DNA of 64,000 nt, taken from assembly GCA_963773465.1 (NCBI GenBank), contig CAVZBF010000001.1:620001-684000 (forward strand), written 5' to 3'. Positions 1 through 9,631 of this stretch are shown piece by piece. Position numbers and translations under genes: made by a program. The notes under the pieces are model-generated. The model saw nothing but the letters and a program-made list of their open reading frames with translations, searched no databases and was not told the DNA's origin. Every line of letters starts with the position of its first letter. Position 1 is the stretch's first letter. Source of the DNA: VBAS01 sp963773465 (GTDB lineage: Bacteria > Bacteroidota > Bacteroidia > Chitinophagales > Chitinophagaceae).

Positions 1-1
1 G

Positions 2-2291
2 GCAAACCGGATTTACCGGGTGATAGATGAAAAAACTTCCCCTGAAGGCAAAGAATCGAAAATAGCTGCGGTGGCATACAAAATAGCAGACCGTGCCCCT
101 GCAGATATTCCGGAAGTAAAAATGGCCGCCCGTTTCACCGCTTTTGGAAGAACTAATGTTTCTGATCCTGTCAGCACCAATACAATTCATGAATTATTTA
201 TTGCTGCGAACCCGGATTTTCTGAACGTGTTCGATTTTGAAATGTTGGAAGGCAACCGTGCCACTGCATTAACTGCGCCACGTTCAGTTATTCTTACTGA
301 GGAAACAGCTAAGAGAATTTATGGGGTCAGTTCCGTAGTGGGCCGCTCATTAAAAGCGGAAGTCGACAGCCTGCCTTTTGTTGTTACAGGCATATTGAAA
401 AACTTTCCTTCTAATTCCCATGTTTCTTTTAATCTCATTTTTTCTGAAAGCAGCATAACGGGTCAGGGATACAAGGATTTTATCAATCGAGACTGGACAT
501 CCAATAGTTTTACTACTTACCTCGTGCTGGACAAAAATGCCGATGTTATCAAAGCCACCCAAAAATTAAATCAAATGGTGGCTGCTAATCATACAAATGA
601 AAATACTGGTAAAAGCAAATTGAATTTACAACCTCTCACCTCCATTCACTTTCACTCCGCAGGAATAGAAGGAGATAACACCCGTGCCGAGAGAAAGGGC
701 AATCTTACTTATATCTATGTATTTTCTATCGTGGCAATTTTTGTGTTACTGATAGCCTGTATCAATTATATGAATCTTACTACTGCAAGATTTGCCAACC
801 GGGGAAAAGAAATTGCTGTACGGAAAGTGGCGGGTGCCGCCCGCACCAGTCTTGTCACCCAGTTTTTAGCAGAAGCTTTTGTAATGGCCATCTTTGCTTT
901 GCTACTTGCCCTGGCGATAACAAAACTCGTTCTTCCTTACTTTAATACTTTCACAGAAAAACAGCTGGAGCTTACAGCATCAACCGACTACCGTATCTGG
1001 GGAGGCATAGTTGTTACGGTAATGCTGGTAGGTTTGTTGGCCGGATCTTATCCGGCCATTTTTCAATCAGGGCTGAAACCGCTTTTGTTATTAAAAAATA
1101 AAGTGCGGCAGGGCAAAGGGCATTTATCTCTTCGCAGGGTGCTGGTAGTGTTCCAGTTTTCTTTGTCCATTATGATGATCATTGCCACGCTCATTGTTTT
1201 TCTTCAAATGAAATATGTGAATACGGCCAATATGGGTTTTAATAAAGAACAATTGGTGGTAGTTGATATTAATAGCGGAGCTGTTCGTCGTGGTGCGGAG
1301 ACAATCAAGAATGAATATTCAAAGATACCAGGCGTAAAGTCGGTCAGTGCCACATCCCGTGTGCCGGGTGAATGGAAAGTGATACCAAAAGTAAAAGCCA
1401 AAGCAGCAGGGATCGGTTGCAGGAGTGATGATATGTATTTCTTTACGGCAGATGACCAGTTTCTTAAAACATTTGAAATAGGATTATTAAAAGGAAGAAA
1501 TTTTTCGGCAGCTAACCTCGGAGATTCTTCTGCTGTCCTTATCAATGAAACAGCGGCATCCATGCTGGGCATCAAAGAGCCTTCGGAGCAAATGATAGAG
1601 ATACCATCGATTGATTACAACGGAAACGTCAGATAACCTGGATGAGCCTTTCAGGGCAAGAGTTGTCGGCATTACAAAAGATTTTAATTTCCGTTCATTA
1701 AGGGAAAAGATCGCCCCGATGATCATGGCTTACCAGAAAAATCCTGTTGATCGTATTGATTATTATACTGTCCGGCTCACGACTGATAATGCAGAACAAA
1801 TATTAGAGCAAATGGAAACTATTCTTCACAAAATAGATCCCGGTCATTTGTTCGAATATCATTTCCTGGATAAACAATGGGATATTTTTTATCGTGACGA
1901 TAAAAAAAGGCAAACCATATTCCTTGCTATTGCGGTCATGACGATTTTGATTGCCTGTATGGGTTTGTTTGGACTGGCTACTTATGCAGCAGAACAACGC
2001 ATCAGGGAAATAGGTATTCGTAAAGTATTAGGCGCTTCGGTTTCCGGCATTGTTACATTATTGTCAAAAGAATTTATCAAATTGGTTTTAATAGCATCTT
2101 TGCTGGCCATACCTGTATCATGGTGGATGATGAATAACTGGTTAAGTGATTTTGCTTACCGCACAAAAATATATTGGTGGGTTTTTGTAATTGCAGGCGC
2201 ATTAGCATTGCTTGTTGCGTTGGGCACGGTAGGTTTAAAAGCTTTAAAGGCGGCAATTACTAATCCAGTAAAATCACTACGAACGGAATAA
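2..2291 (+). CDS. MacB/FtsX-type ABC transporter permease, 5' partial, one frameshift
   Basis: This is the inner-membrane permease of a MacB-like tripartite efflux or lipoprotein-handling ABC transporter. The frame is open to the window edge, so the N-terminus lies outside. It starts in the periplasmic MacB_PCD domain and then shows an FtsX membrane block with the motif RGKEIAVRKVAGA, a second periplasmic domain, and a second FtsX block with RIREIGIRKVLGA. It ends in NPVKSLRTE, the same tail as the next gene, which marks the real C-terminus. Near 1611-1636 the frame moves by +1: the first part stops at 1636 and the second continues from about 1611 with DNLDEPFRARVVGITKDF. One extra base explains this. 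It is the first gene of an apparent permease-permease-ATPase-TolC operon. The substrate cannot be told from sequence. The family call is firm. Confidence 0.88.
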
Positions 2292-2425
2292 CGCAGTGTA
2301 CGAAAATGTACGTAAACTGTCCGTTTTCGTACACCAACCATATAGCAGGATATACGAAACCTTGTGTAGCAGAGGCTTTTAGCCTTGGCATAAGTGTTGG
2401 ATAATCAGGGAAACAATAAAAAAAT

Positions 2426-4773
2426 ATGTGGAAGAATTATTTTGTAATAGGTTGGAGAAATTTGATGAAGCATAAACTGTTTTCCTTTATCAATATCGCC
2501 GGGTTAGGAATTGCGATCCCGTTTTCTTTGTTGTGTTTGATACAGGTGGTTGTGGTTTATGAGGCCGATAACTTTCATCCTTATCCCGAAAGAACGTACA
2601 GAATTATAACTGATGTAAAAGAAGCGGAAGGGTCGACATCAAAATACGCAACATCACCTTTTGTATTATCTGATAATTTAAAAACAAATTATCCTTTTGT
2701 TGAAAAAGCTACCCGTGTAGTAAGAGGATCTACCTGGGGGCTTACCAGCAACATAAAAAAGATCAATGCAAACCCGATTTATGTAGAGCCTTCTTTTTTT
2801 GAGATATTTTCTTTTCCCCTGGAAAAAGGAATACCTCCGGAAATGCCCAATACTTTAGTGATCACCCACGCAATGGCCGAAGTTTTTTTTGGTACTGAAG
2901 ATCCTGTTGGCAAAATACTTACTCATCCAGATTACGGTGAGTTCACTGTTACCGGTGTGCTAAAACCTTACAAACGGGGTACGCATTTCCGAAGCGATGT
3001 TATGGTTTCGATGACTACCTATGAGCGCCTTGTGAAAGGTAATTCTAAAAAAGATCTTACTGCTTTTACTTATGTATTGGTCAGGCAAAATAATGACAAG
3101 AAAAATCTTGATGCTGCTTTGGCAATGATCGCTAACAATACAAACAAGGAAACACCATCAAAAGAAATATTTCATTTTCGCAAGCAACTGATTGACTGAC
3201 ATTTCACCAGCATCTGAAAAACTGCAGAACAATGCGTATGTAGAATCCTATAAAGATATAGCAGTGAATTTGGGAATGGCAATTGCAATTATCCTGCTCG
3301 CGGCTTTCAATTATATCAACCTTACACTTGCCCGTTCGTTGAGTCGTGCCAAGGAGGTAGGTATTCGTAAAGTAACGGGGGCATTACGTTACCAATTAGT
3401 AAACCAGTTTGTTTGTGAGGCAGTGCTTATTGCATTTCTTGCTTTGATCGCCGGCTATGTAATCCTGAACCTGATGCAGCGATTTATTCATCTGAGCTGG
3501 ATCACCTGGGAGGTAGATAATAATATTGCTTTATGGGCAGTGTTTATTTTGTTTACCATCTTTACAGGGGTAATTGCAGGTTTTTTTCCGGCAAGGATAT
3601 TATCAGGCTTTCAACCGGTAAAAGTTTTAAAAGGTACGATCAGTCCTGTTTCTTTTGGTAAAATGGGATTCAGAAAAAGCCTGGTAGTGATTCAGTTGGT
3701 GGCTACATGCAGTTTTGTTTTTTTGATCGCCAGCCTGTTCAGCCAGTTTAAATATATGGCTACAGACAATGAAAATTTTAACCGGAAGAATATTTATAAC
3801 ATTGCAACTACCGGTAATTACAAGTTATTGGCGAATGATATTGCGCCTAAATAAAAATGTTGAACGCATCGGTCTTGTTTCAACTCCATTTGGTGGCACA
3901 TCTTCCACCTGCGTTGTTAAAAAAGATAATACGGCAACTAATAATGTTGCCAGTTATTATGCTGCCAATGCAGGGTTTATTTCTAATATGAATTTGAAAT
4001 TTATTGCGGGTGAAAATTTGCCCGCAAGTACGGGAGACTCAGCTACCAACTTTGTTATTGTAAACGAGATGGCCCTTTTTGCATTAGGATTAGGCACGCC
4101 ACATGAAGCCGTTGGCAAATCAATTTTTTTGAACAATGAAAAAATGGTGATCGTACAGGGGGTGGTTAAAGATTTTTGTTATTCAATTTATCAATTTGCT
4201 ACACAACCGCTGGTTATGCAGTATAATCCCTCTCAATTTCACGTGTTGAGCATTCAAACAAAAAACGAGGTGGCTGGAAAAGATTTTAAAGCGGACATGC
4301 AGGCGGTATGGAAAAAGCACAATCCGTATGGTGAATTTTCATTTTCTGATTACGAAAAAGAATTATACAACAGGTATTATCCCGGCGCCGATATGCAATT
4401 CATGGGCATGATCTGCTTTGTCGTGTTTATTATCTCTATTATGGGATTGATCGGAATGGTAACTTATAATACGGAAAAGCGTTTAAAAGAAATAGGGATC
4501 CGTAAAGTAATGGGAGCATCAGTTTCATTGATAATAAAAGAACTTTCTGCCGGTTTTTTAAAATTAATAGCCATATCCGCTTTTATCTGTATACCCCTTG
4601 GGTATATATTGAGCACTTCCGTTATTAATGTGTTTGCATTTAATGATGGCGTTAATTTCACATTGTTGCTGATGTTGTTTAGCATCATATTGTTGATCGC
4701 ATTGTCAACAGTAATAATTAAAACGGCAACGGCAGCAAGTGCTAACCCGGTAAAGTCGTTGCGAACTGAATAA
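2426..4773 (+). CDS. MacB/FtsX-type ABC transporter permease, two frameshifts
   Basis: This is the second FtsX-family permease of the efflux operon, about 780 residues once the frame is restored. The N-terminus (MWKNYFVIGWRNLMKHK) and first membrane helix are typical of Bacteroidota permeases of this type. A MacB_PCD periplasmic domain follows, then FtsX blocks with AKEVGIRKVTGA and RLKEIGIRKVMGA, and the tail NPVKSLRTE. The frame breaks near 3190, where dropping one base in the ATTGACTGAC stretch joins FRKQLI to TDISPASEKL, and near 3850 in a run of A, joining LANDIAPK to NVERIGLVS. Both are +1 shifts. The C-terminal identity with the upstream permease fits a duplicated permease pair or a heteromeric transporter. 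The family is clear and the transported molecule is unknown. Confidence 0.88.
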
Positions 4774-4848
4774 TTGTGAGTGGTGAGTGGTGAATGGGAG
4801 TATAGTATTAGATAAAACAAGAGAAAATTAATCGATAAATAAAAAAAC

Positions 4849-5511
4849 ATGATCGAACTAAAAGGAATTTACAAGTGGATCAACACAGGCAACAACAGGA
4901 CTTTTTTATTAAGGGATGTTAACCTTTCAATAAAAGAAGGTGAATTTATTTCTATTATGGGGCCTTCCGGTTCCGGAAAAACCACTTTGCTGAATGTGAT
5001 CGGTATGCTCGATGAATTCAATGAAGGCGAATATCATTTTCTTCATGAATCAGTTCATAAGTTAAAAGAAAAGCAGCGAACCTCTTTATATAAGCAATAT
5101 ATCGGCTTTGTGTTCCAGGCTTATCATTTGATCGATGAGTTGACCGTTTATGAAAACATAGAAACTCCATTGATCTATCAGAATGTAAAAACTTCAGAGA
5201 GAAAAGCAATGGTGGCTGATATTCTTGACAGGTTCAATATAGTCGGTAAGAAAGATCTTTTTCCCACCCAGCTTTCCGGCGGCCAACAGCAATTGGTAGG
5301 TATTGCCAGGGCATTGATTGCAAAACCAAAATTATTACTTGCCGATGAACCAACAGGCAACCTGAATTCAAAACAAGGAGAGGAGATCATGGACCTGTTC
5401 AAAGAGTTGAATAATGAAGGGGTCGCCATTATACAAGTAACCCATTCGGAGAAAAACGCTTCTTATGGTTCAAGAATAATTAACCTGCTTGATGGGATGA
5501 TCGTAAAATGA
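4849..5511 (+). CDS. ABC transporter ATP-binding protein (MacB/LolD type)
   Basis: This is the cytoplasmic ATPase that should drive the two upstream FtsX-type permeases. The 220-residue protein has Walker A GPSGSGKTT at residues 38-46, a Q-loop in GFVFQAYHL, the ABC signature LSGGQQQ at about 142-148, Walker B LLLADEPTGNL just after residue 160, and an H-loop in QVTHSE. The length and the TGNLNS sequence after Walker B fit the LolD/MacB/FtsE branch. It starts 75 bases after the second permease and is followed 32 bases later by a TolC-family gene, so the four genes look co-transcribed. No HlyD-like adaptor gene is present; it may lie upstream of the window. The frame is intact. Confidence 0.95.
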   Translation: MIELKGIYKWINTGNNRTFLLRDVNLSIKEGEFISIMGPSGSGKTTLLNVIGMLDEFNEGEYHFLHESVHKLKEKQRTSLYKQYIGFVFQAYHLIDELTVYENIETPLIYQNVKTSERKAMVADILDRFNIVGKKDLFPTQLSGGQQQLVGIARALIAKPKLLLADEPTGNLNSKQGEEIMDLFKELNNEGVAIIQVTHSEKNASYGSRIINLLDGMIVK

Positions 5512-5543
5512 TGTTTCGAAATTTATTTTAATTAATAAAAGCT

Positions 5544-6974
5544 ATGAAAAGAGTTTTTTTAACTACAGGAATTTTTTGTGTGATCGGTATCAACCTGTTT
5601 TCCCAGAACCCGGTAACGGGAAGATTGACCTTGCAGCAATGCATTGAGATCGGCATCGCCAATAACCTTGAAGTTTTGCAGAGTGATCTTAATGCGCAGT
5701 CAAGCGAGATCAACTGGAAGCAAGCAAAAACAAACATGCTGCCCGATTTAAATGGTACGGCGAGACATGGCATCAATACGGGCCGCAGTATCGATCCTAA
5801 TACCAATACGTTTGTAAATGAAAATAACAGCTATGCAAACTATTCACTGGGTACCGGCGTAACGATCTTTAATGGTTTTAGCATGCAAAACCTGGTAAAA
5901 CAAAATAAGCTTACATACGAAGCTTCAAAAATGACATTCCAGCAGCGCAAGGACAATCTTACACTAAATATTCTTCTTGCTTACCTGCTTGTGTTGAATA
6001 ATGAAGATCTGCTTATACAAGCCCGTAACCAGGCAGAGTTAAGTAACAAACAAGTTGATCGCCTTGGTATTTTGGATAAAGAGGGTGCTATCGCCCCTTC
6101 ATTACTTTCAGATATAAAAGGTCAATACGCAGGTGATCAGATCAATATCATAAATGCACAAACAGCCGTTGAGACTGCGAAGATCGATTTATGCCAGTTC
6201 ATGAATGTGCCTTATGATAAAAGTATCTCTGTTGAACGGCTTGATGCAGGTGCATTCCCAGATAAGTATGCAGATACACCGGATAAGATCTATGAAACCG
6301 CCTTGCAGCAATTTGCTCAGATAAAAGCCGTTGATTTTACAGTGAAAAGCTCGGAGGCTGGTGTTAAAGTAGCGAAAGGAAGATTATTTCCAACGCTTAG
6401 CTTGAATGCCGGTCTTAGTACCTATTATTCCAATACAGCAACGTCACAAGTTTTGGTCAACTCTATAGATACGGCATTCTATGATTATGTGATCGTAAAT
6501 AACAACCCCGTCAAGGTAAGAACGATCTATAATGAATTTGCATTTCCAAAGATCAGTTATGCAGACCAGTTTAAAAATAACCGTAGTACAGGAGTCAGTC
6601 TCGATCTGCAAATACCAATTTTTAATGGATTCTTTCAGCGCAACAGGGTCAAGCTTGCAAAGCTTGACTTAAAGAATAGTGAACTCATTGCAAGAACTAC
6701 TAAAACACAAATGCAGCAATCGATAGAACAAGCATATATAAATATGACATCCGCGTCTGATCGTTATAAGATATTGCTAGAGCAGGTGAATGCATATGCC
6801 GAGTCATTCCGGGCGGCAGAGATCCGGTTTAATTCAGGTGTGGGCAACTCGATCGATTATTTAACAGCAAAAAATAATCTTGACAGGGCCAATCTCAATT
6901 TGATCAATGCGCAATATGATTATGTGCTTCGAACAAAGATCCTTGATTATTATAAGGGAGTGAAGTTGTGGTGA
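5544..6974 (+). CDS. TolC-family outer membrane efflux protein
   Basis: This is the outer membrane channel of the efflux system, forming the exit duct for substrate passed on by the inner-membrane complex. The 476-residue protein starts with a signal peptide ending near FSQNPVTG. It then has the family opening LTLQQCIEIGIANNLEVLQ and two long alpha-helical hairpin repeats, the second ending in FNSGVGNSIDYLTAKNNLDRANLNL. The length is normal for TolC proteins. It follows the ATPase by 32 bases. The next stretch, to about 7196, has no convincing gene and leads into the transposase element, so the operon probably ends here. Confidence 0.93.
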   Translation: MKRVFLTTGIFCVIGINLFSQNPVTGRLTLQQCIEIGIANNLEVLQSDLNAQSSEINWKQAKTNMLPDLNGTARHGINTGRSIDPNTNTFVNENNSYANYSLGTGVTIFNGFSMQNLVKQNKLTYEASKMTFQQRKDNLTLNILLAYLLVLNNEDLLIQARNQAELSNKQVDRLGILDKEGAIAPSLLSDIKGQYAGDQINIINAQTAVETAKIDLCQFMNVPYDKSISVERLDAGAFPDKYADTPDKIYETALQQFAQIKAVDFTVKSSEAGVKVAKGRLFPTLSLNAGLSTYYSNTATSQVLVNSIDTAFYDYVIVNNNPVKVRTIYNEFAFPKISYADQFKNNRSTGVSLDLQIPIFNGFFQRNRVKLAKLDLKNSELIARTTKTQMQQSIEQAYINMTSASDRYKILLEQVNAYAESFRAAEIRFNSGVGNSIDYLTAKNNLDRANLNLINAQYDYVLRTKILDYYKGVKLW

Positions 6975-7052
6975 TTTGTCTAAATAGCGAGAATAAGTAC
7001 AACATTGAAGCGTTGGCGATATCGCGGCATTCTGCGTTCCGTCCGTCCGGTG

Positions 7053-7067
7053 CCGCTGCTGACTAAA
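7053..7067. repeat. short direct repeat CCGCTGCTGASTAAA, left copy
   Basis: The 15-mer CCGCTGCTGACTAAA recurs with one mismatch at 8499-8513 in the same orientation. The two copies bracket the transposase element and the unknown gene at 8006-8389. The otherwise gene-free stretch 6975-7196 holds this motif and nothing else that I recognise. Confidence 0.45.
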
Positions 7068-7196
7068 AATACAAAGCTTATTGTTTATTCTATTGCTCAG
7101 TGATATTCGTCTGCCGAAACCAAAGCTGATTAAAGAACAAGAAGCTGAGAATATGCTCGTCACTCCGCCATATTACCAATGCACTGTTAGCGGCAG

Positions 7197-7264
7197 TTTT
7201 TTACGCCGTTGTTGGTGTTCAAATTTAATGAAACCTCAATGTAAATACTCTAATCACCAACAAC
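7197..7264. repeat. left REP-like palindromic end
   Basis: This is the left imperfect palindrome of the transposase unit. The arms GTTGTTGGTG and CACCAACAAC pair over a 37-base loop, and the outer 24 bases are repeated inverted at 7881-7904. Hairpins of this kind are the recognition sites of REP-associated transposases. Confidence 0.7.
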
Positions 7265-7273
7265 CGAACATCT

Positions 7274-7792
7274 TTAGTCCCGAATATGAGTCAGAAAGCC
7301 CCAATTATCTGTTCCCGAGTAATAGAATAATGCCGATGAATATTTATAATGCGCAGGATAACGGCAGATTCCTGCTCTTACCGGATTTTCATGTATATAA
7401 TTCAATTTTTGAAGAAGTACTTTTTCAGACCATATTTCAACGGTCAGCGGATTCCGCTCCCAAAATTGATATTTACGGTCTTTAGCATTTACAATGAACT
7501 CTTGTAATTCATCGGGATGATTTAGTAACATATCCTTCTTAATTTGTTGTGCCGTATACTTAAGGAAATCCCTTTGGACAGCTTCACGATTTTTGTTTGG
7601 TTGCAAATGCCATATAATATGAATATGATTATCCATGATTACGAAACCGTAGATGATAACTCTCTTATCTTTTACCAGAAAACTCATACTCTCAATAATA
7701 ACATGTTTATATTTTTCTTTTGCTAGAAGCCTTTTCCACTCAAGATTCGTAGCTGTAAAATAATGCGGGTATTCAGTGATATATTCAGCCAT
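7274..7792 (-). CDS. REP-associated tyrosine transposase (Y1/HUH family)
   Basis: This is a single-strand DNA transposase of the IS200/TnpA-REP superfamily. The HUH metal-binding motif is in MDNHIHIIWHL, the likely nucleophilic tyrosine is in FLKYTAQQIKK, and the C-terminus has the RAYT hallmark YIHENPVRAGICRYPAHYKYSS. I chose the start at 7792 (MAEYITEYPHYFTAT) because the upstream in-frame extension to 7933 would translate the right terminal palindrome and has no family similarity. The protein is then 172 residues, near the normal size. It lies between inverted palindromes (see the enclosing element). The frame is intact, so the enzyme may be active. The open frames on the opposite strand are shadows. 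Confidence 0.88.
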   Translation of the reverse strand: MAEYITEYPHYFTATNLEWKRLLAKEKYKHVIIESMSFLVKDKRVIIYGFVIMDNHIHIIWHLQPNKNREAVQRDFLKYTAQQIKKDMLLNHPDELQEFIVNAKDRKYQFWERNPLTVEIWSEKVLLQKLNYIHENPVRAGICRYPAHYKYSSALFYYSGTDNWGFLTHIRD

Positions 7793-7837
7793 TGGCAATG
7801 AAGATACTCCAGTTCTTGTGTAAACTCTTATACTTTG

Positions 7838-7904
7838 GTTGTTGGTGCTTAGAGAACTATTATCGCAGTCGAACGTATTGGAACACCAACAACGGCGTAA
7901 AAAA
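7838..7904. repeat. right REP-like palindromic end
   Basis: This is the right imperfect palindrome of the transposase unit. The arms at 7838-7847 and 7884-7893 pair over a 36-base loop, and the outer 24 bases mirror 7197-7220 exactly. Confidence 0.7.
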
Positions 7905-8005
7905 AAATTGGGGAGTAGGTTGTCAAACCACAATTGCGGGAATACAATCTTAGCAGCAGCATTTTAGTCTTTTTTTGTTAGCGTAATGGTATGCATTCTC
8001 GCCTG

Positions 8006-8389
8006 TTATCTGAATTCACCAAACTTTGCCCATTTCCAAAAACCTATTGGAAGGTCTAGTTTCTTTGGTGAAATATCTATTCTTTCGATTTCTTTTTCGT
8101 TTTTGTCTTTGACAACAACTTGAAGTATATATTCAAGTGAATGTTCTTGACCTGATCTTAATGGGTAAAAACCCTCCAGAAGATCCATTACATTATGTAG
8201 AGATAGATTAATAGTTTCTTTAATCTCTTCTTTTTGTGATTCGCTCAAGGTTTTAGGCAAATTTTGAATGACTTCGTCTCGGCAAAATTTAATTAAGTGA
8301 TTTCCGAAAGAGTAAGCCGCATCTACAGAACGGTCAAAAGATTCTGTTCGCCATTTTGAATATTCTCTTGGTTGTGTGATGTCTTCCAT
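8006..8389 (-). CDS. hypothetical protein (127 aa)
   Basis: I do not recognise this protein. It is 127 residues, soluble, with no signal peptide or membrane helix. It is mixed in charge, with a helical middle (SESQKEEIKETINLSLHNVM) and a beta-like end (EYILQVVVKDKNEKEIERI). The start at MEDITQPREYSKW is the only good ATG, and the frame ends in a clean stop at 8006. It stands alone between the transposase element and the SusCD operon. Short repeated motifs lie on its upstream side (8446-8464 and 8499-8513), so it looks like accessory, cassette-like DNA. No function is proposed. Confidence 0.65.
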   Translation of the reverse strand: MEDITQPREYSKWRTESFDRSVDAAYSFGNHLIKFCRDEVIQNLPKTLSESQKEEIKETINLSLHNVMDLLEGFYPLRSGQEHSLEYILQVVVKDKNEKEIERIDISPKKLDLPIGFWKWAKFGEFR

Positions 8390-8445
8390 AAACCTAAAGA
8401 TTAAAAAAGTTATATAGTTAAGACTGATTATTTTAAATGTTGCTG

Positions 8446-8513
8446 CTAACGGGCAGGTTTTTTTGCTGCGCTGGTAGTCTGTGTTACCTCAAACCGAACC
8501 GCTGCTGAGTAAA
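8446..8513. repeat. T-run motif and right copy of the CCGCTGCTGA repeat
   Basis: CTAACGGGCAGG followed by a run of seven T (8446-8464) resembles GTTAGCGGCAG plus T-run at 7186-7202 and GTTGTGCGCAG plus T-run at 45706-45722. CCGCTGCTGAGTAAA at 8499-8513 repeats 7053-7067. The 344-base gap between the unknown gene and the lipoprotein gene holds these motifs, one terminator, and nothing else I can name. Confidence 0.4.
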
Positions 8514-8544
8514 GTTAATGCTGAAAACTTTCAAAGTATACAAA

Positions 8545-8577
8545 TAAAAAAAGCAGGCGACTGGAAAGCCCCTGCTT
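8545..8577 (-). terminator. rho-independent terminator of the SusC-SusD-lipoprotein operon
   Basis: Read on the minus strand, a stem AAGCAGG/CCTGCTT is followed directly by a run of T. It lies about 160 bases beyond the stop of the lipoprotein gene and is oriented to end the operon. Confidence 0.7.
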
Positions 8578-8733
8578 GGGTCTCTTGACCCCCACATGAG
8601 AAAACTGTATTTTTTTAACTGCGTGTGTCGTGCATAACTAACATTATAAAGATAAATTCAATAGCTGATCGATCTTTGATGCAATAGCCGAAGCATGAAA
8701 ATATCTTACTGAACCCCGGCTATTATAACCACT

Positions 8734-9609
8734 CTAATCTTTTCTCAATACAATTTTATATTCACCAAAACTGCCTGCAGCTACAGTGTGTTTTAAAATT
8801 ACACTGAATGTGCCTGCGCATGGTGCAACAAAATTGTCAACGCTTGGCACACTTTCAACAGAAATATCACCATAAGGCCAGCCGGGAGGATAACCGGTAC
8901 CATATACCTGTTTGGCAACAGTAACCGCATTTGTAATTGGATTCACTGTTACAATGATTGGTTTTGCATCTGCAGCAAGGTATTTAAATGAAAAATGAGT
9001 AGCATCGATCATTGTTAATTGCACATTTGTGCCGGCCGTATAATCGCCCCATTCATCCGTAACTACTTCATACGCTCCCTGGTAAGCAAGAGGCTCATAC
9101 TGGCAAACCGCCTCATAACGTACAAATGTGCTGGCACCTGGTTGCGCAGCAACTCCGGCTGCATAAGAATTACCCACCACGGGGAATGCTTCAAACTTTG
9201 CACCTGTATAGGTAGTAACATCTACACCAATATCAAATTTATCTCCTAAAACAATAGGCGCACCGAATAAAGTAGCTAATTGTTGTCCTGTGATCGTTAC
9301 TTCAGTTGGAAAGGTTGTTACATCTGTTTTCAACACTTTCACATTTGTCTTATCGTTGTTTTTTATAACTACAACGTCAAACTTTTTCGGCGGGGCATCA
9401 TTTGGGAAATAAAGACCGACTGAAAATTTACCTGAAAATGCATCAGGTGTCAGCGCTGAAATCACCTGTTGCGATCCGGCAACCTTTACAACCAATGGTA
9501 CCGGGAATCTTGTTAGCTCGGGCAATTTTCCATTTTCATCTTTTCTGCAGGCTGTAAGTAATACCGCAACCGAAAAGAGATATAAACTATAAATGATTAT
9601 TTTTTTCAT
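8734..9609 (-). CDS. SusCD-associated outer membrane lipoprotein
   Basis: This is a 291-residue lipoprotein with a signal peptide and lipobox LLTAC at about residues 17-21, so it should be anchored in the outer membrane, possibly surface-exposed. The body is rich in beta strand and has no catalytic motif that I recognise. Gly, Tyr and Trp cluster in GTGYPPGWPYGD. It is the last gene of the SusC-SusD operon, 22 bases after SusD, a position usually held by surface ligand-binding lipoproteins (SusE/SusF-like) that help the importer capture substrate. That role is inferred from position, and the ligand is unknown. The frame is intact and is followed by a good terminator. Confidence 0.75.
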   Translation of the reverse strand: MKKIIIYSLYLFSVAVLLTACRKDENGKLPELTRFPVPLVVKVAGSQQVISALTPDAFSGKFSVGLYFPNDAPPKKFDVVVIKNNDKTNVKVLKTDVTTFPTEVTITGQQLATLFGAPIVLGDKFDIGVDVTTYTGAKFEAFPVVGNSYAAGVAAQPGASTFVRYEAVCQYEPLAYQGAYEVVTDEWGDYTAGTNVQLTMIDATHFSFKYLAADAKPIIVTVNPITNAVTVAKQVYGTGYPPGWPYGDISVESVPSVDNFVAPCAGTFSVILKHTVAAGSFGEYKIVLRKD

Positions 9610-9631
9610 ACTATATTTTTTGTTTTGTTAA

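Larger units (their letters stand above)
7197..7904 (-). mobile_element. REP-associated tyrosine transposase unit with perfect 24-bp inverted ends
   Basis: The two ends, 7197-7220 and 7881-7904, are perfect 24-bp inverted repeats ending in ACGCCGTTGTTGGTGTTC. Each end also contains an internal inverted pair GTTGTTGGTG / CACCAACAAC: 7208-7217 with 7255-7264, and 7838-7847 with 7884-7893. Each end can therefore fold into a hairpin with a loop of about 37 bases. Inside lies a single Y1-type transposase gene. This layout, a single-strand HUH transposase between two oppositely oriented palindromes, is that of RAYT/REP systems, which differ from true insertion sequences in usually not moving as a unit. 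Only one copy is present, so current mobility cannot be judged. Confidence 0.75.

Noticed and set aside
7081..7485. Plus-strand open frame across the left end of the transposase unit
   Set aside because: It runs antisense through the transposase gene and its terminal palindrome, and the translation resembles nothing.
7186..8513. Integron attC sites
   Set aside because: The motifs do not fit the RYYYAAC/GTTRRRY cores, and no integrase gene is in the window.
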